A DNA stretch of 64,000 bases from Medicago truncatula. Its lineage: Eukaryota > Streptophyta > Magnoliopsida > Fabales > Fabaceae. Below, in pieces: positions 10,451-21,885 of the stretch. Position 1 is the first letter of the stretch, and every line of letters begins with the position of its first letter. Location of the stretch: contig NC_053045.1 in assembly GCF_003473485.1 (NCBI RefSeq), positions 45,116,494-45,180,493 on the forward strand. Direction: 5' to 3'. The position numbers and the translations under genes were made by a program. The notes below the pieces were generated by a model. That model did not search any database. It was not told the origin of the DNA and worked only from the letters and a program-made list of their open reading frames with translations.

Positions 10451-11160
10451 TACGTTAATCTAAAAAATGAAGATGACCCAGATGCAGAAAAGAGAAAATG
10501 AATACGAAAATGAAGAAAAAACCGGAAAAAGTGAGAACTTTAGCGAGTGCAGAACCTTGCAGCGGTGTGGTTTCCACCCACAAGAGCCACATGTGAACTT
10601 TGTTTTCCAAAAGAAAGAAGCATCAACTGTTTCATCCTCTCAACCTCCATTGTTTTTTCTCGTTTTGTTGTTCAGAACAGCGTCGTTTTCGTTGCTTCAC
10701 CCGGTTGTTGCTGCCATGAAACACCGCACGGCACCACAGGAAGGGGAAGAAGAAACTGAACGCTGTTCTTTCAGAGGAAGAGAGGATGATGAGACATTGA
10801 TTGATGCGTGTATGGCTTTGTGTTTGGATGATGAGAATGAATGTGAATGATTTGAAAAATGGAATGAATGAGAATTTATTAAGGGAAAGATAAAAATGGT
10901 TGTTCTTAATTTAGGTGTTGGGTTGGGTTTGATTTTGGTGCGCGTAAGAACTGTGTTGCTGTGATGGAACTTTGTTTAGTTTTGGTTAAATTTAGGATTT
11001 TTTTTTCATGTTGGATAAGTTGTTTCATTCATTGCAATTTGGAATTGGGTTGTTTTTTTGGCTGACTCAAATTTCCTTGTATTTTTACAGGGAAAATCCG
11101 TTTTGATCCCTTACAAGGTAGTCCCACGAAAATAATATCTAAATTGATCTCTTATATTTT
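10451..11160. other. Upstream region of the DUF7870 gene
   Basis: Promoter and leader of the minus-strand gene. Plus-strand ORFs here have irregular composition and no recognisable motif; they are treated as chance. Confidence 0.5.
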
Positions 11161-11161
11161 T

Positions 11162-11611
11162 GGCTTAATTACCTTTTGATCCTCTAACTATTCAGTTGAT
11201 ATCAGATTAATCCTCTAGTTAAAAATTGATTTATTTCGGTCCTCTAAGTTTTTCACTGTTACTACATTTAGTCCTTTCTGTTAGTTTTATTCAAATAAAC
11301 GTTAGGGTTTGTGTTATGTGGATACCTGACCTCCTGTTTCACACATACATATGAACCATAAAAGTTACCAATAATATCAGCCACTATTTAATCATAATAC
11401 CTTAACAAAGAATATGACCAAAATGATACTAATAAATAAAGTTAGAGGACCCACATAACACAAATCCTAACGTTTATTTGAATAAAACTAACAGAAAAGA
11501 TTAAATGTAGTAACGATGAAAAACTTAGAGAACCGAAATAAATCAATTTTTAGTTAGAGGACTAATCTGATATCAATTAAATAGTTAGAGAACAAAAAAG
11601 GTAATTTAGCC
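11162..11611. mobile_element. Long-TIR MITE, 450 bp
   Basis: The left arm (GGCTTAATTACC...) and right arm (...GGTAATTTAGCC) are inverted copies over about 170 bases each, including AACGTTAGGGTTTGTGTTAT against ATAACACAAATCCTAACGTT. Both ends are flanked by the 8-base direct repeat ATATTTTT (11154-11161 and 11612-11619). No coding capacity. Long arms suggest a Mutator-like non-autonomous element, although 8 rather than 9 bases are duplicated. Confidence 0.8.
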
Positions 11612-11756
11612 ATATTTTTATTCGGTGGACAAATTAATCTTGATTTATTGTAACAAATGGCGTAGTTTGTCATCCGTATGAGAAAATATCCAAAGCTAAT
11701 ACAATTTGAGTATTATTTTTGTCGTGATCTAAATTGGGTCAAAAATAAATTTTGGG

Positions 11757-12720
11757 CTATAATTTACAATGTGTGATAGGGGAATGAAACAAATTAGTCC
11801 CCGACTATAATAAAACTTGAAATAGTTTATGACATTTATATATTGAAGATAAATTACTCAATTATAATGAGTCAAAGATTAATTTATCCTTAATATGTAT
11901 ATGTCAAAGACTATTTAAGTTTTTTTTTTTTCTGAAAGATATTTAAGTTTTTTTTGAAAAGACTAAAATGAGATATATATTACCACAACACAGGCCTTCC
12001 GAGTTCAAGATGAGTCAAGGAAGTAAAACCTAAAAGAGAAAACACCGTATATACAAAAATTACAAAACAAAGGCCATCACCAGAAAACAACTAGAACTAA
12101 CCACTGAAGTTAGCTTATGTCTAGAATAGAAAACGGACTTAGCCATCAACCATGATAATTAAAGGGAAGAGTTATAAACTTCACCTTTAACCAATTGAAA
12201 GTTAGCAACTTAATCCTATCCACCACTTGAATAATAGTGCTATCTAATGCCTTAAAAATCCTACTATTTCTTTTCTTTCAAATTTTCCAAACTGTTGCAA
12301 ACCAGATAACCTGTAAAATAGAGTGCCTCGATTTAGAGACGCCAACTAGGTATTGAAACTGATTAAAATATTTAAGTTTTATTTATGTTAGGTGCTAAAT
12401 TGATTTCCAAGAAAATTGTGATCGAATCTTTACTCTTAAATTGATTGATAAGGTTGTTCTTGATATTCCAATGTGTCATACGAAACTCTATATAAATATA
12501 TTTCTTTGGGTACAATATTTGTATAAATATTAAACTATATAAATATATTTTTTTTGTTACAATATTTGTATAAATATTAAAAATAGTTGAAATATATAAA
12601 AGGTCTTAGTCTCATCAGTAGAATCGTGTCTTTTACAAACATCACAAACTCAACCTAGAGTCTGGACATAAGACATATGATCTATTTTTCTCACATGTTT
12701 TACTTTTAAAAGTTCATTCC
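11757..12720. repeat. Tandem duplication, copy 1 (LINE-bearing)
   Basis: Matches 12870-14007 in order and orientation: AACAAATTAGTC, ATTGAAGATAAATTA, TGCAAGAAAATTGTGAT-like, CAAACATCACAAACTCAA, TAGAGTCTGGACA and TGATCTATTTTTCTCACATG. This copy is interrupted by a LINE fragment that copy 2 lacks. Confidence 0.75.
11952..12367 (-). mobile_element. L1-type LINE 3' fragment
   Basis: Read on the minus strand, 12240-12330 encodes QVIWFATVWKI, then KKRNSRIFKA and DRIKLLTFNWLK, the characteristic tail of plant L1 ORF2 downstream of the zf-RVT region. One stop codon interrupts it (at the expected W of IWKKRN). The fragment lies between direct repeats ATATTTAAGTTTT at 11939-11951 and 12368-12380, and a T run lies at the 3' side, as expected for target-primed insertion. 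It is 5'-truncated and dead. Confidence 0.7.
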
Positions 12721-12768
12721 TAATGATGTGGCAAATGCATTCTTGTGTAAGTAAAATAATCAAAATTG

Positions 12769-12861
12769 TCCTCGTGAGCTTAGTTCAATTGGTAAAGACA
12801 ATACATAATATATGTAAAGCCCGTGGTTCGAGCTTCAGACACCAAAAAAAAATAAAAAATA
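12769..12861 (+). mobile_element. tRNA-derived SINE
   Basis: Begins CCTCGTGAGCTTAGTTCAATTGGT (box A-like, 20-base core GTGAGCTTAGTTCAATTGGT), contains the box B-like GTGGTTCGAGC, and ends in an A-rich tail. The flanking AAAATTG (12762-12768 and 12862-12868) is a likely target duplication. Same family as the copies at 13768 and 55842. Confidence 0.75.
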
Positions 12862-13047
12862 AAAATTGAACTATAATTTAAAATGCGTGATATTGCAAAA
12901 TGGAACAAATTAGTCACCGACTATAATTAAACTCGAAATAGTCCACGACTTTACATATTGAAGATAAATTAATCTCTCTATTCAAATGAGCCAAAGATTA
13001 ATTTATCTTGAATATGTAAATGTTAAGGACTACTTTAGGTTTTATTT

Positions 13048-13597
13048 AGGCTTAAATGATCTTTTGGTCCCTTAACTATTTAATTGGTATCGTTTTGGTC
13101 CCTTAACTAAAAAAAAGATTGTTTGCGGATTTTAAGTTTTTTTTAAGTCTCGTTTTGGTCCCTTCTGTTAGGTTTCCGTTAATTTTAATAAAAAACGTTA
13201 AGTGTGGACACTTGTCACCTTGTTATTGGTTCTGAGATTTTCTTTTTATAAAAAAAAAATTTAATTTTTTTTTAAATATATATATTTTATTTTTTTGTAA
13301 AAAATTCCCAGAACCAATGACAAGGTGACACGTGTTAACTCTGGACACGTGTCACTTTGTCATTGGCTTTGAGATTTTTTTTAAAAAAAATATATATTTA
13401 AAAAAATAATAATTTTTTTTTTGTAAAAAAAAATAAAAAAAACTCAGAGCCAATGACAAGGTGACACGTGTCCAGAAGTTAACTTTTATTAAAACCCTAA
13501 CGGAAACCTAACAGAAGGGACCAAAACGAGACTAAAAAAAAACTTAAAATCCTCAAATAATCTTTTTTAGTTAAGGAACCAAAGCGATACCAATTAT
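13048..13597. mobile_element. Long-TIR MITE, right end eroded
   Basis: The left arm AGGCTTAAATGATCTTTTGG continues through repeated GGTCCC motifs; the right half holds the inverted counterpart (GGGACCAAAACGAG, AACCTAACAGAAGG). Inside lies a second inverted pair around GACAAGGTGACACGTG. The outermost right terminus is missing. It resembles the elements at 11162 and 59848. No coding capacity. Confidence 0.7.
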
Positions 13598-13767
13598 GTT
13601 AGGGACTAAATTAATCTGCAAGAAAATTGTGATTGAATTTTCGCTCTTAAATTTATTGATATGGCTGTTCTTGATATTCAAATGTGTCATACAAAAATCT
13701 ATTTGTATAAATATTAAAAACAGTTGAAATATATGAAAGGTCTTAGTCCCATTAATATGATGTTTTT

Positions 13768-13870
13768 GTCTATGTGAACTTAACTCAGTTGATAGGGACA
13801 TTGCATAATATTATATGCAGGGCTGAAGTTCGAACTCAAGACACTCCATTATTCTCCTTAAAAAAAAAAA
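13768..13870 (+). mobile_element. tRNA-derived SINE
   Basis: GTGAACTTAACTCAGTTGAT (box A-like), GAAGTTCGAACTC (box B-like) and an A-rich tail. Absent from the matching place of duplication copy 1, so it is a later insertion. Confidence 0.7.
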
Positions 13871-14264
13871 TGTAGTCACTAAACAACTTGATCCAAATTG
13901 AAAATAAATAATGTCTTCTACAAACATCACAAACTCAATCTAGAGTCTGGACACAGGACATGTGATCTATTTTTCTCACATGTTTTTACTTGTAAAAGCT
14001 CATTCCCATACAATTATTTTTAAGCATGTGTAAGTTTTAAATATGGATCTTGCAAACGAGTGCTCTAAAGAACTCTTTAAAGATTTCCAATTAAAAAATT
14101 ATTCTCTCAAAAGTTAAATATTTTAATTTCTAATACATTGAACACGTATGTTTTAAAGTTTCAAGATCATTAGCTTACTATATTAGACACTTAAAAAGTA
14201 TCATAAAAACACTCGTTAATATTTTCCTTTAAATATCAATCTTAAAGAGCACAACTCATATATA

Positions 14265-14882
14265 CTCCCTCCGTTCCTTTTTAAGTGTCTTTTTAGAAAA
14301 TTACCACCAAAATAGCGATGTGTATTTTTGTACATTTTCTTCCTATCATACTCTTATTTTAATCCGCCAATAAATTCTTATTCTTTTGCACACACTTTAT
14401 CTTTTCAATAAATTTAATATGTTACTTTTCTCGGAACAAACAATTGTCAATTATTATACCCTTATTTTTCTCCAACAAATTTCTATTTTTTGCTCACTTT
14501 CTCTCTCATAACAAACAATTGTCAATTTTCTTCTTTTTGAACATTCATGGAGTCTTTTATTTTTCTTCTCTCAAATCTGTTCTTTTACTTTACCTTTGAA
14601 ATTTTTCAATTGCTACTCATCTTATTTATAGAATTTTAAATTTTCTTGGAATCATTGTTTGTAATTAAATTTTGTTTAAATTTGAAGATAACAAGAAACA
14701 AACTTTGTTTTAAAAAAAAAAAAACAAACTTTAGTTTTCCAAATAGATAGCATTGATTAGTTTTATTGAAAAAGATAAAAATAATTGACAAAGGGTATAA
14801 TTGACAAATTATACCCTTAAAATACCAAAAAGAGAGTTAAAAATTTCATCATAAAAAGACACTTAAAAAGGAACGGAGGAAG
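14265..14882. mobile_element. Stowaway-type element, 618 bp
   Basis: Terminal repeats CTCCCTCCGTTCCTTTTTAA and the inverted TTAAAAAGGAACGGAGGAAG, flanked by TA on both sides (14263-14264 and 14883-14884). This is the signature of Tc1/mariner-derived Stowaway elements. It is longer than most Stowaway MITEs and has no ORF. Confidence 0.85.
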
Positions 14883-14884
14883 TA

Positions 14885-15660
14885 TTTCATTAATTTACTT
14901 GAAAAAGGTTTATACCCGTACATAATGTTTTTTTTTTGAAGTAACCCGTACATAATGTTTTAAAAATATTATACCAAATTATACGCTAATGTTTAATAAA
15001 AAGATGTTAATATATATTTTTTTGAAGGAATACTTTTTTTATCAACTAGTCTATTAGTTAGAAATTCACATTTTTTAAATCGAATAAGTAGGATGTTCAA
15101 GGTTCGAACTTTTTGCATGATACGTCCAAGTTAAGCACATGATATTTCTATTAATAGAATTATTGTTCATATTATTTATACCGAATGCTAATAAAAACTA
15201 CAAATGGGGGGTTGGAAGTATTTTAGGTCAAAACACAAAATTGTAGACATGAAGAAAAAGACTGGGATTGTCTTATATATTTGTGTGGTTCGGATTTTAT
15301 AATTAGAACATTGAGTAGAATAAAAATTCATATGGTGTGAGAGGGAGTGGGGGAATAAGAAAGAGTCATCATCTTCTCAAGTTAACTAGTACCTATATTA
15401 TTATTTTATATACAGATTTATTTTGTTGACATATTTTTTTTATATATAATTATTGTTTTATTTAAAAACAAAACATGAGATATGATGTTTTGATGAACAA
15501 TTTTGATATCAAAACTCACCAATACATATATAATTTTTTTTATGATTAACAACGTTCGATTTTAGTGAATTGTGATACTTTTTTTTTTTTTTTTAGCAAT
15601 GCGATACTTCGTTATATTAATTAATCATAATGTTTAGCCACATTTTTCAATTGTATTAAC
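14885..15660. other. Repeat-rich spacer
   Basis: AT-rich. 15046-15125 resembles a minus-strand SINE tail (AAGGTTCGAACTT). A CCGTACATAATGTTTT repeat pair occurs at about 14916-14960. No gene. Confidence 0.5.
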
Positions 15661-15663
15661 CAT

Positions 15664-16330
15664 CAGAGCCGATCCTGAGCATAGGCCCGAGATGCGACAA
15701 CCTAGGCCCAAGTTTGTAGGGCTTAAAGTTTTTTGATTATTACTTTTTTCATCCTATGAGTTTCTCACGCGTCCTATTCAGATTATAAATATAAAATCCG
15801 AAATGTTTTATAAGTTTTGAAGGTTTTTATAGGGTGTTTATAGCGTTCGAATTCTATAATCTGAACTGTATACGAGGAATCAATAAGCTGGGAAAAGATG
15901 GAGTCAATTTTTTTTTATAGGAGGCTGTATATCACAAAACTTGTTTTATAGAAGGGGGGAGGGGGTTATATAGCAAATCGCACCATGGGGTCCAAACATA
16001 CCCATCAAGTGCTTTGTTACATTTTTACTAAGCGAGACATACAAAAAAAACTTGGAAAATTCATGAAAATGAAAATGGAGAAATTGATTATAATTCAAGT
16101 GTTCTTAATGATGTGGCAAATGCATCCAATATTGAAAAATATGGTGATGATTATGAAAAAGAAATTTCTCATTCTGATACTTATGATCCGTGAAATTGGG
16201 AGAATCTTGATAACAAATCAAATGATATTTTAGTTGAAAGGGATCTATCAGAGAAATGAATCTTAACTTTCCCTATAACAAATATTTCAAGCATTTCTCA
16301 TACACTAATTATTCATAATGATATTTTCCA
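15664..16330 (+). pseudogene. hAT transposon 5' remnant
   Basis: Starts with a hAT-like terminus CAGAGCCGATCCTGAGCATA. About 390 bases further, the plus strand encodes a degraded N-terminal region of the plant hAT transposase related to zinc-finger MYM-type proteins: SDTYDP-stop-NWENLDNK, then NDILVERD, and after a frame change MNLNFPYNKYFKHFSY. At least one stop and one frameshift are present. A 3' terminus was not found. The stretch 15740-15960 looks like a further insertion. Confidence 0.65.
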
Positions 16331-17640
16331 AATTATTGGTAAGTACTAGTAATCATTAACTCCCAACCCCCTTTCCCCGATTGCAAACCAAGATTTTCAA
16401 TTAAATCAAATCAATACAATAATTTCGATCCATCATCTCATACTGCATTGGATAATTAATGTTGTTACTTGTTATGATATAAGATACTCATGCATTGGCA
16501 TAAAGTCAAATTACCTTTTTAAGTGATGGTCCTTGGTAGAATGAACTTATTTATGTCACAGATGAATATTATTCCCAATTGGCTTGATATTTGAATTTTG
16601 AGTTGTTAATATGCATGGTCCAGAAATTACTCTAACATGTTTTGGAGGTTTCATGTTAAAATTGCATGTGATTAACACATTTTGGAACTTACGAATCTCT
16701 GTATTCTTATTGGCAGACAAAAAATACAATTATCAACAATAATTTTGCATCGAGATTGATATATAAAATTGCAATGTCTGCTTCTGGTATGAATAGTAAG
16801 TAACATGTCTACAATAATTGCTTGTTACTGTTTAACCAACTAGGCTATGAAATAACTCTTGTCTCTTGTTACTGTATCTTATTTTGTTGAATGCTATTTA
16901 TTGGTTATCTTGACTCATTGAAGCCAATGGTTTTGTCATGTTATAACCATCACTTTTCCACTCAGGATCAAGATGACATGATTTATGTTGGAACATCTAA
17001 TCATGTTTCTTCAATTATATCCTCATATAGTTACTTTTCTAGTTTATTGCTTGCATAGTTGAACTTTCCCTTAAAGTAGTCAGTAGTCAGGCTCCTGTAT
17101 GTGTTTGTCAAGTTATGTGAGTTCTACATTATTTGACACTCTTCAATTTAAGTGGAGGAGTTATCTACCCTACATGAATATAACTCAACTTGATAAGCCG
17201 AGATTTACAACGCACGCATTGTACACCAATCACTTGCACTAGACCTCGGTGCTATATGTCCCATGAATAAGGGGTGTAGATGAAAGATCATTAGGATTCA
17301 AGTTTAATATAAATTGATGTGACTTTTAGTATCCATTTTATCTTGAGGACTTTTAATTAGCTCCTACTAGGTAGAGTATGATTTTGCAAAAAAAATCAGC
17401 AGTGCATGTTGAAATTTCACACAAGAAAATTATGATTATACTTGGTCACAAATTACATGTTATTTGAATTCCATAGAATTCTAATTAAAAAGAAGAAAGA
17501 ATTAAAATAGAAGAAACTTGAATGCTGTCCAAAAGTGGAAAAGGAATGAAATATGACCAAAAAAGAAAAGAAAAAAGTCCAAATAACAAATTAAAGTTTG
17601 AGAGGTATCAGTTCTTAGGCAATTGAGAATTTGATGTCTC
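16331..17640. other. Spacer downstream of NPH3
   Basis: No coding signal. The last 150-200 bases are the probable 3' UTR of the NPH3 gene on the minus strand. Confidence 0.45.
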
Positions 17641-20638
17641 TCAAGATATTGAGTTTCTCCACCTTCTAGTTGTCTTTCTGTTTGGTTCTTCAGAAATTGG
17701 AACCATATCATGATTTTCCACATTTGTCATTTTTGTAAGTTTGCTCAGTTTCTTCCACCCACTAGTCCAAGCTGATGTATGCTTTTGCTTCAGCAGCTTA
17801 TCGAAATTTTTCTGCAGATTTTCCATATCATGTTGAAGCTCCAGATACTTTGTTTTCACACTCTCAAGTTCAAACTTTAATGTGTTAATGTCTTTCTTTG
17901 CTGTTGTCCATCCTTCTTGGAAAGATTGCGGTGTCCCTTCGAGAAGCGTTTTCCTGTTTGTTACCATTGGTTGGTACTGAGATTCAACACTGCCTTTTAG
18001 AGAGCTGTTGGCTAGTGCATTGCTTATCTTTACTTGCTCAGAGAATAAAACTTGCACTACTACCCTTAATGGCAGTCGTTCGTTTTGAGCTGCGTGCATG
18101 CAGGCGTCAATGGAGAGTTTTTGACAATCCATTACACGGCAGAGACGCTTCCTTTCGTGCTCAGTTAGTGTTGGATGTGCCTGTTAATTTGTCTCACAGA
18201 TCACCAGAAGTAAAGAAATATAAATCCATGATCATATCATATGAATCTAAACTATACTAATCGTTCCGACTCATTTTTCTAATATGAGTACATAAGACAT
18301 CAATGAAATTGGTGCATTTATTGTTCCAAACAATGAAAAATATAGCTAATCTTTTCTAGAGAAATGATTGATTATGTGTTTACTAAATTCATATCTTTTG
18401 TACATACCATACCACTATATACAAGAAGCTGCATTCATGGTAGAATCAGGCAAAATTTATTTTGTAAGTCAAATGCAATCTCATTGAAAATGAAATTTGA
18501 GGCTTTTGTAATCTTGTCGTAGATATATTTGTGATGGAGGGATATAATGGCGCTTACCTTGAGATATGAATCAATTGCTCTGTATAGTCCATCATCAGAA
18601 ACTCTAGCTGACTCAGGTAAAGCTTCTGCAAGAACCTGAAACTTTGTCGATGAAAGGTTTCTATCTCTAGATACCTCTGTAAGATAACTGTCCACAAGCC
18701 TTGCCACTCTTGCCTTGGCATTCAGGTTACTTCCCACATTCTTGTGATCAGAAAGGGATTGTCTACTTGGACTATAACCTTCAGTTTGTTCTTGAACAAG
18801 AAAATGCTCCAACAACCTCTGAACAAGATCCACATCATACATAGTTTCACTTTTCTCATAGCAAGGAATTAGAAGATCAGAAAGTGTAGCTTGCTCAAAC
18901 TGCATTCCAACCCTTTTCTCTAAATCAGTAATCAATGCATATGCTACCTGTTAGAGATAGTTTGATATTTGTTAGAATTAGTTGGATATTGTTTAAGGTA
19001 GTTAAAAGTTAGTTATGGTTGCTATCTCTAACACAGCCTACCTTTAACATGTTTGCCATTCTCAGAAGCCTGAGAAGGAAGCTACACGAGACACTGTCTT
19101 TCTGTGGTGGAATTATGCTGATGAGACTCTCAATAACCATCTTTTGATCCTTGGTTTGAAGAGTTGAAGTTTCATCTCTAGTTCCAGAAACAATCATATG
19201 AAGTCCACCTCTCCAGCTACTGTTGTTGTCACCGCTACTAAAACTACTATTACTATTGTTGCTTGTTTCCTCTCCTTGGATTGTAGTGTCGTTCCCCGCC
19301 AGTCCTGGTAGCCATTTAGTTGCATAATGCATTATTCCAGCACCAATCAGTTCAAATCTCATGCCTTTTACCTTAATAGCAGTAATGACTCTAACAAAGT
19401 GATCAATCCTAAGGATTGAAACATCTTCAAACCACCAATCAGGAGGAACTAGCTGATTCCTACTCGGGCTTGAGTCTTTCATTTCGTTCCATTTTGGACT
19501 TGAAGCTTTCGTTGCTCTTCCAGTATACGCCCACCTTATTCCTTTTGGATTAGCACAAGCTTTCCAAGCTATAGACTCACTGCATCTTCGGACAATTTGA
19601 AGATTTTCTGCCCATGGTGACAGCTTTTCAGAGCTTTTCAACACTACTATAGAGTCTCTCCATGAAGACAAAACAACATAGCTAAGAAAAGCTTCAGTCT
19701 TGAATATAAGATTTCCTTCTTCTAGATCCTCAGTCATTTCAAGATACTCAGCAGCACATCTTAGGCCGGAAATGTTGCTTGCTGTCAAATCAATAGCAAC
19801 TCCATAGCAGAATTTGGCTGCAAGTTCAAAAGCTTCAGGCCCTCCTGGGAGATCATCCATAGCTATCTTATTCAAGTCGGGGTCGCGAGAATCATATAGG
19901 ATTCTGTTCAGCTTTCCACTTCTAGATAGCAAAGGATACTTTCACAACAAAAAGGAGGAAAAGTTCATCAAATTCAACACAATACAGTTCAAATATAGTA
20001 CAGATCAGTAGTAGTTTTTTTCTTAACCTTTCGGTTTATAGAGTATAAGGACCTAGCAATCCGGAGTTTCGCCAAAGATTGTTCCAGTTAGGATTCGAAC
20101 TTGGGTTCTCCCAAATGAATCGTCCTTAATTGAGTGTATGTTTGGTATCACGGTGGAAGTCCACCTTGATACCAAACATTACTGTAACTCATTAACGACT
20201 TGAGCGGAACAACTTGGTTTATAGGTTGGCAGTATATCTTATAATCCTTGGAGAAAAAATAAAATAACTTTATAGGAAAGAAAAATAAAATTACATGAAA
20301 TATGAAAAGAAAAGATACCTTGTGCAAGTGGAAGCTGGCTTCTCCAATTTGGACTTGAAGATCACTTGGAATATCAGCTGAAACATACCTGCATGTTAAA
20401 GAGAGGAAATGTTCAAGCAACTTACATAAAATGGATAAATCAAAAGTTAAAAAAAAATAAAAATATTATGATCATTTTAGAAGTTTCAATAATGATTTTC
20501 TGCATTGAGTTAAACATTAACATACCATGAGTTGCCTCTTTGATGAAAACCTTCAATCTTAACACCATGTTTGGTTGAGGTGAGAACTCCACCTCCATAT
20601 TCCCTTCCAGCTGCTGTTTCACTTTCAGATTCCCACAT
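17641..20638 (-). CDS. NPH3: NPH3, phototropin signalling BTB protein
   Basis: Five exons, each with GT...AG junctions and matching phases: 20526-20638, 20319-20388, 19042-19938, 18558-18947 and 17641-18180, giving 669 residues. The N-terminus [17 protein letters not shown], the BTB/POZ region ([19 protein letters not shown] to about residue 160), the NPH3 domain ([53 protein letters not shown]) and the coiled coil near residues 590-640 follow Arabidopsis NPH3 step by step. The C-terminus RRWRNSIS keeps the RxS element bound by 14-3-3 proteins after phosphorylation. NPH3 is the plasma-membrane adaptor for CUL3 and phototropins in phototropism. It is shorter than the Arabidopsis protein (746) mainly by loss of low-complexity loops. 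The ortholog call is from remembered sequence. Confidence 0.93.
20138..20180. repeat. Near-perfect hairpin in NPH3 intron 2
   Basis: ATGTTTGGTATCACGGTGG and its inverted copy CCACCTTGATACCAAACAT form a 19-bp stem with one mismatch and a short loop (about AAGT). It lies in the 380-bp second intron of NPH3, next to a sequence with a SINE-like box (GATTCGAAC). Confidence 0.75.
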
Positions 20639-21660
20639 ACTGAAAAACAAACCAAACTCACAGTAATGTGTTATATGTTAGGCTAAATATAGAAGGTTTA
20701 AGTGAGAGTGAGTATAAAGGTAAATAACAAAATGATATCTTTATTGATGGAGATGAGTACTGAGTAGGAACCCACACTAGGTGTTTGCCTCTTTGGACTT
20801 ATCTCCAAATTGTCACTTTCTTTCTTTCTTTCTCCAAATAGCATTAAAAGGAAATCTCACTCTCACAAGTTGTGTCAAAATGAACATACTTAAGAGTGTT
20901 GTTGATAATGATGCATCATTTGAGTTTCTATTTCTTTCTTTTATATTTTTGGAATGTCTACTACAAAACATTTTCTTTATTGAGTTTGACCATACATGTC
21001 TCTTCTTTTCAGCTTAGTCTTTTTATACTGTTCTTTCATAATCATGTGCTATTGTATACATAACAATTCTATAAAACATTCCTTTTGATAACCAAAGGCA
21101 CATTTCCAATACTTTACTACAAGATTATTAGTTAAACTAGAATTAATTTCAACTTAAACATTTGTTTATAAAAGAAGTCTCATAAAAAAAGAGAATAATA
21201 CTAGCAAGTTTTAGTAAAATATTACCCATAGCATTAAGTATATTAAGAAGAGCAAACAAAAAGGTAGATGTGGGATTGATGGAGCATGTATTATCCATCT
21301 ATCTTCTGATGAAAAACTTGCTAAAATACAACCTATTTTGTGGTCTACCTGTATTGAATGCATGATATGGTACATGGGGTCCCAGTTCTATTTAAAACAT
21401 ATATTTGAATGGTGTCTAGAGAGAAAGGCCTGGTCCTACAGAACATATTTGCAACTTCACCATCTCTGTGGAAGTCGCATGCTTATGAACATGGATGCTT
21501 ACCATTTGTGTGGAGATCACATGCTCATCACCATAAGTTGTCAACATCTCATCTGCTCAAAAGGATTTTAACTATATTTTTCCTTATTTTGCTTATAATC
21601 TTTAAAAAAAATAAAAATACAATCTAAATAAATAACTTTTAACAAATAAAAGTGGTTCAA
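20639..21660. other. NPH3 promoter and upstream spacer
   Basis: AT-rich upstream region of NPH3. Short ORFs here carry no motifs. A CTTTCTTTCTTTCTT pyrimidine tract lies near 20815. Confidence 0.45.
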
Positions 21661-21679
21661 AAGTCCTATTAATAAAAGT

Positions 21680-21885
21680 AGTTACGGTCGGGACGTTAGA
21701 GTGTGCTCCTTTCAAGGTCTTGGGTTTGATTCCTCGCCAATTTCAGTGGGTTAAGTCCATACAAAGCTATATTCTGGTTTTAAATGAGACCCCCACAAAT
21801 GGATGGTGGGATTGGATCCTTCGGATTAGCCGGCTCTTGGGTTGGATATCGAGTTTTAAAAATAAAAAATAAAAAATAAAAAATT
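21680..21885 (+). mobile_element. tRNA-derived SINE, second family
   Basis: Contains GGTCTTGGGTTTGATTCC (box B-like), GTGGGTTAAGTCCATACA and GGATGGTGGGATTGGATCC, a layout known to me from legume SINEs, and ends in an A-rich tail of repeated AAAAATA units. Different in sequence from the GTGAGCTTAACTC family. Its left end is not exactly placed. Confidence 0.6.

Larger units (their letters stand above)
12870..14007. repeat. Tandem duplication, copy 2
   Basis: Second copy of 11757-12720. It lacks the LINE fragment but holds a long-TIR element (13048-13597) and a SINE (13768-13870). Because each copy has private insertions, all three came after the duplication. Confidence 0.75.

Noticed and set aside
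10467-10850. Plus-strand ORF of 127 codons upstream of the DUF7870 gene
   Set aside because: Low-complexity Glu/Lys start and no motif; more likely promoter and leader of the opposite gene.
21338-21627. Two overlapping plus-strand ORFs
   Set aside because: Short, no recognisable domain and in a spacer; treated as chance.
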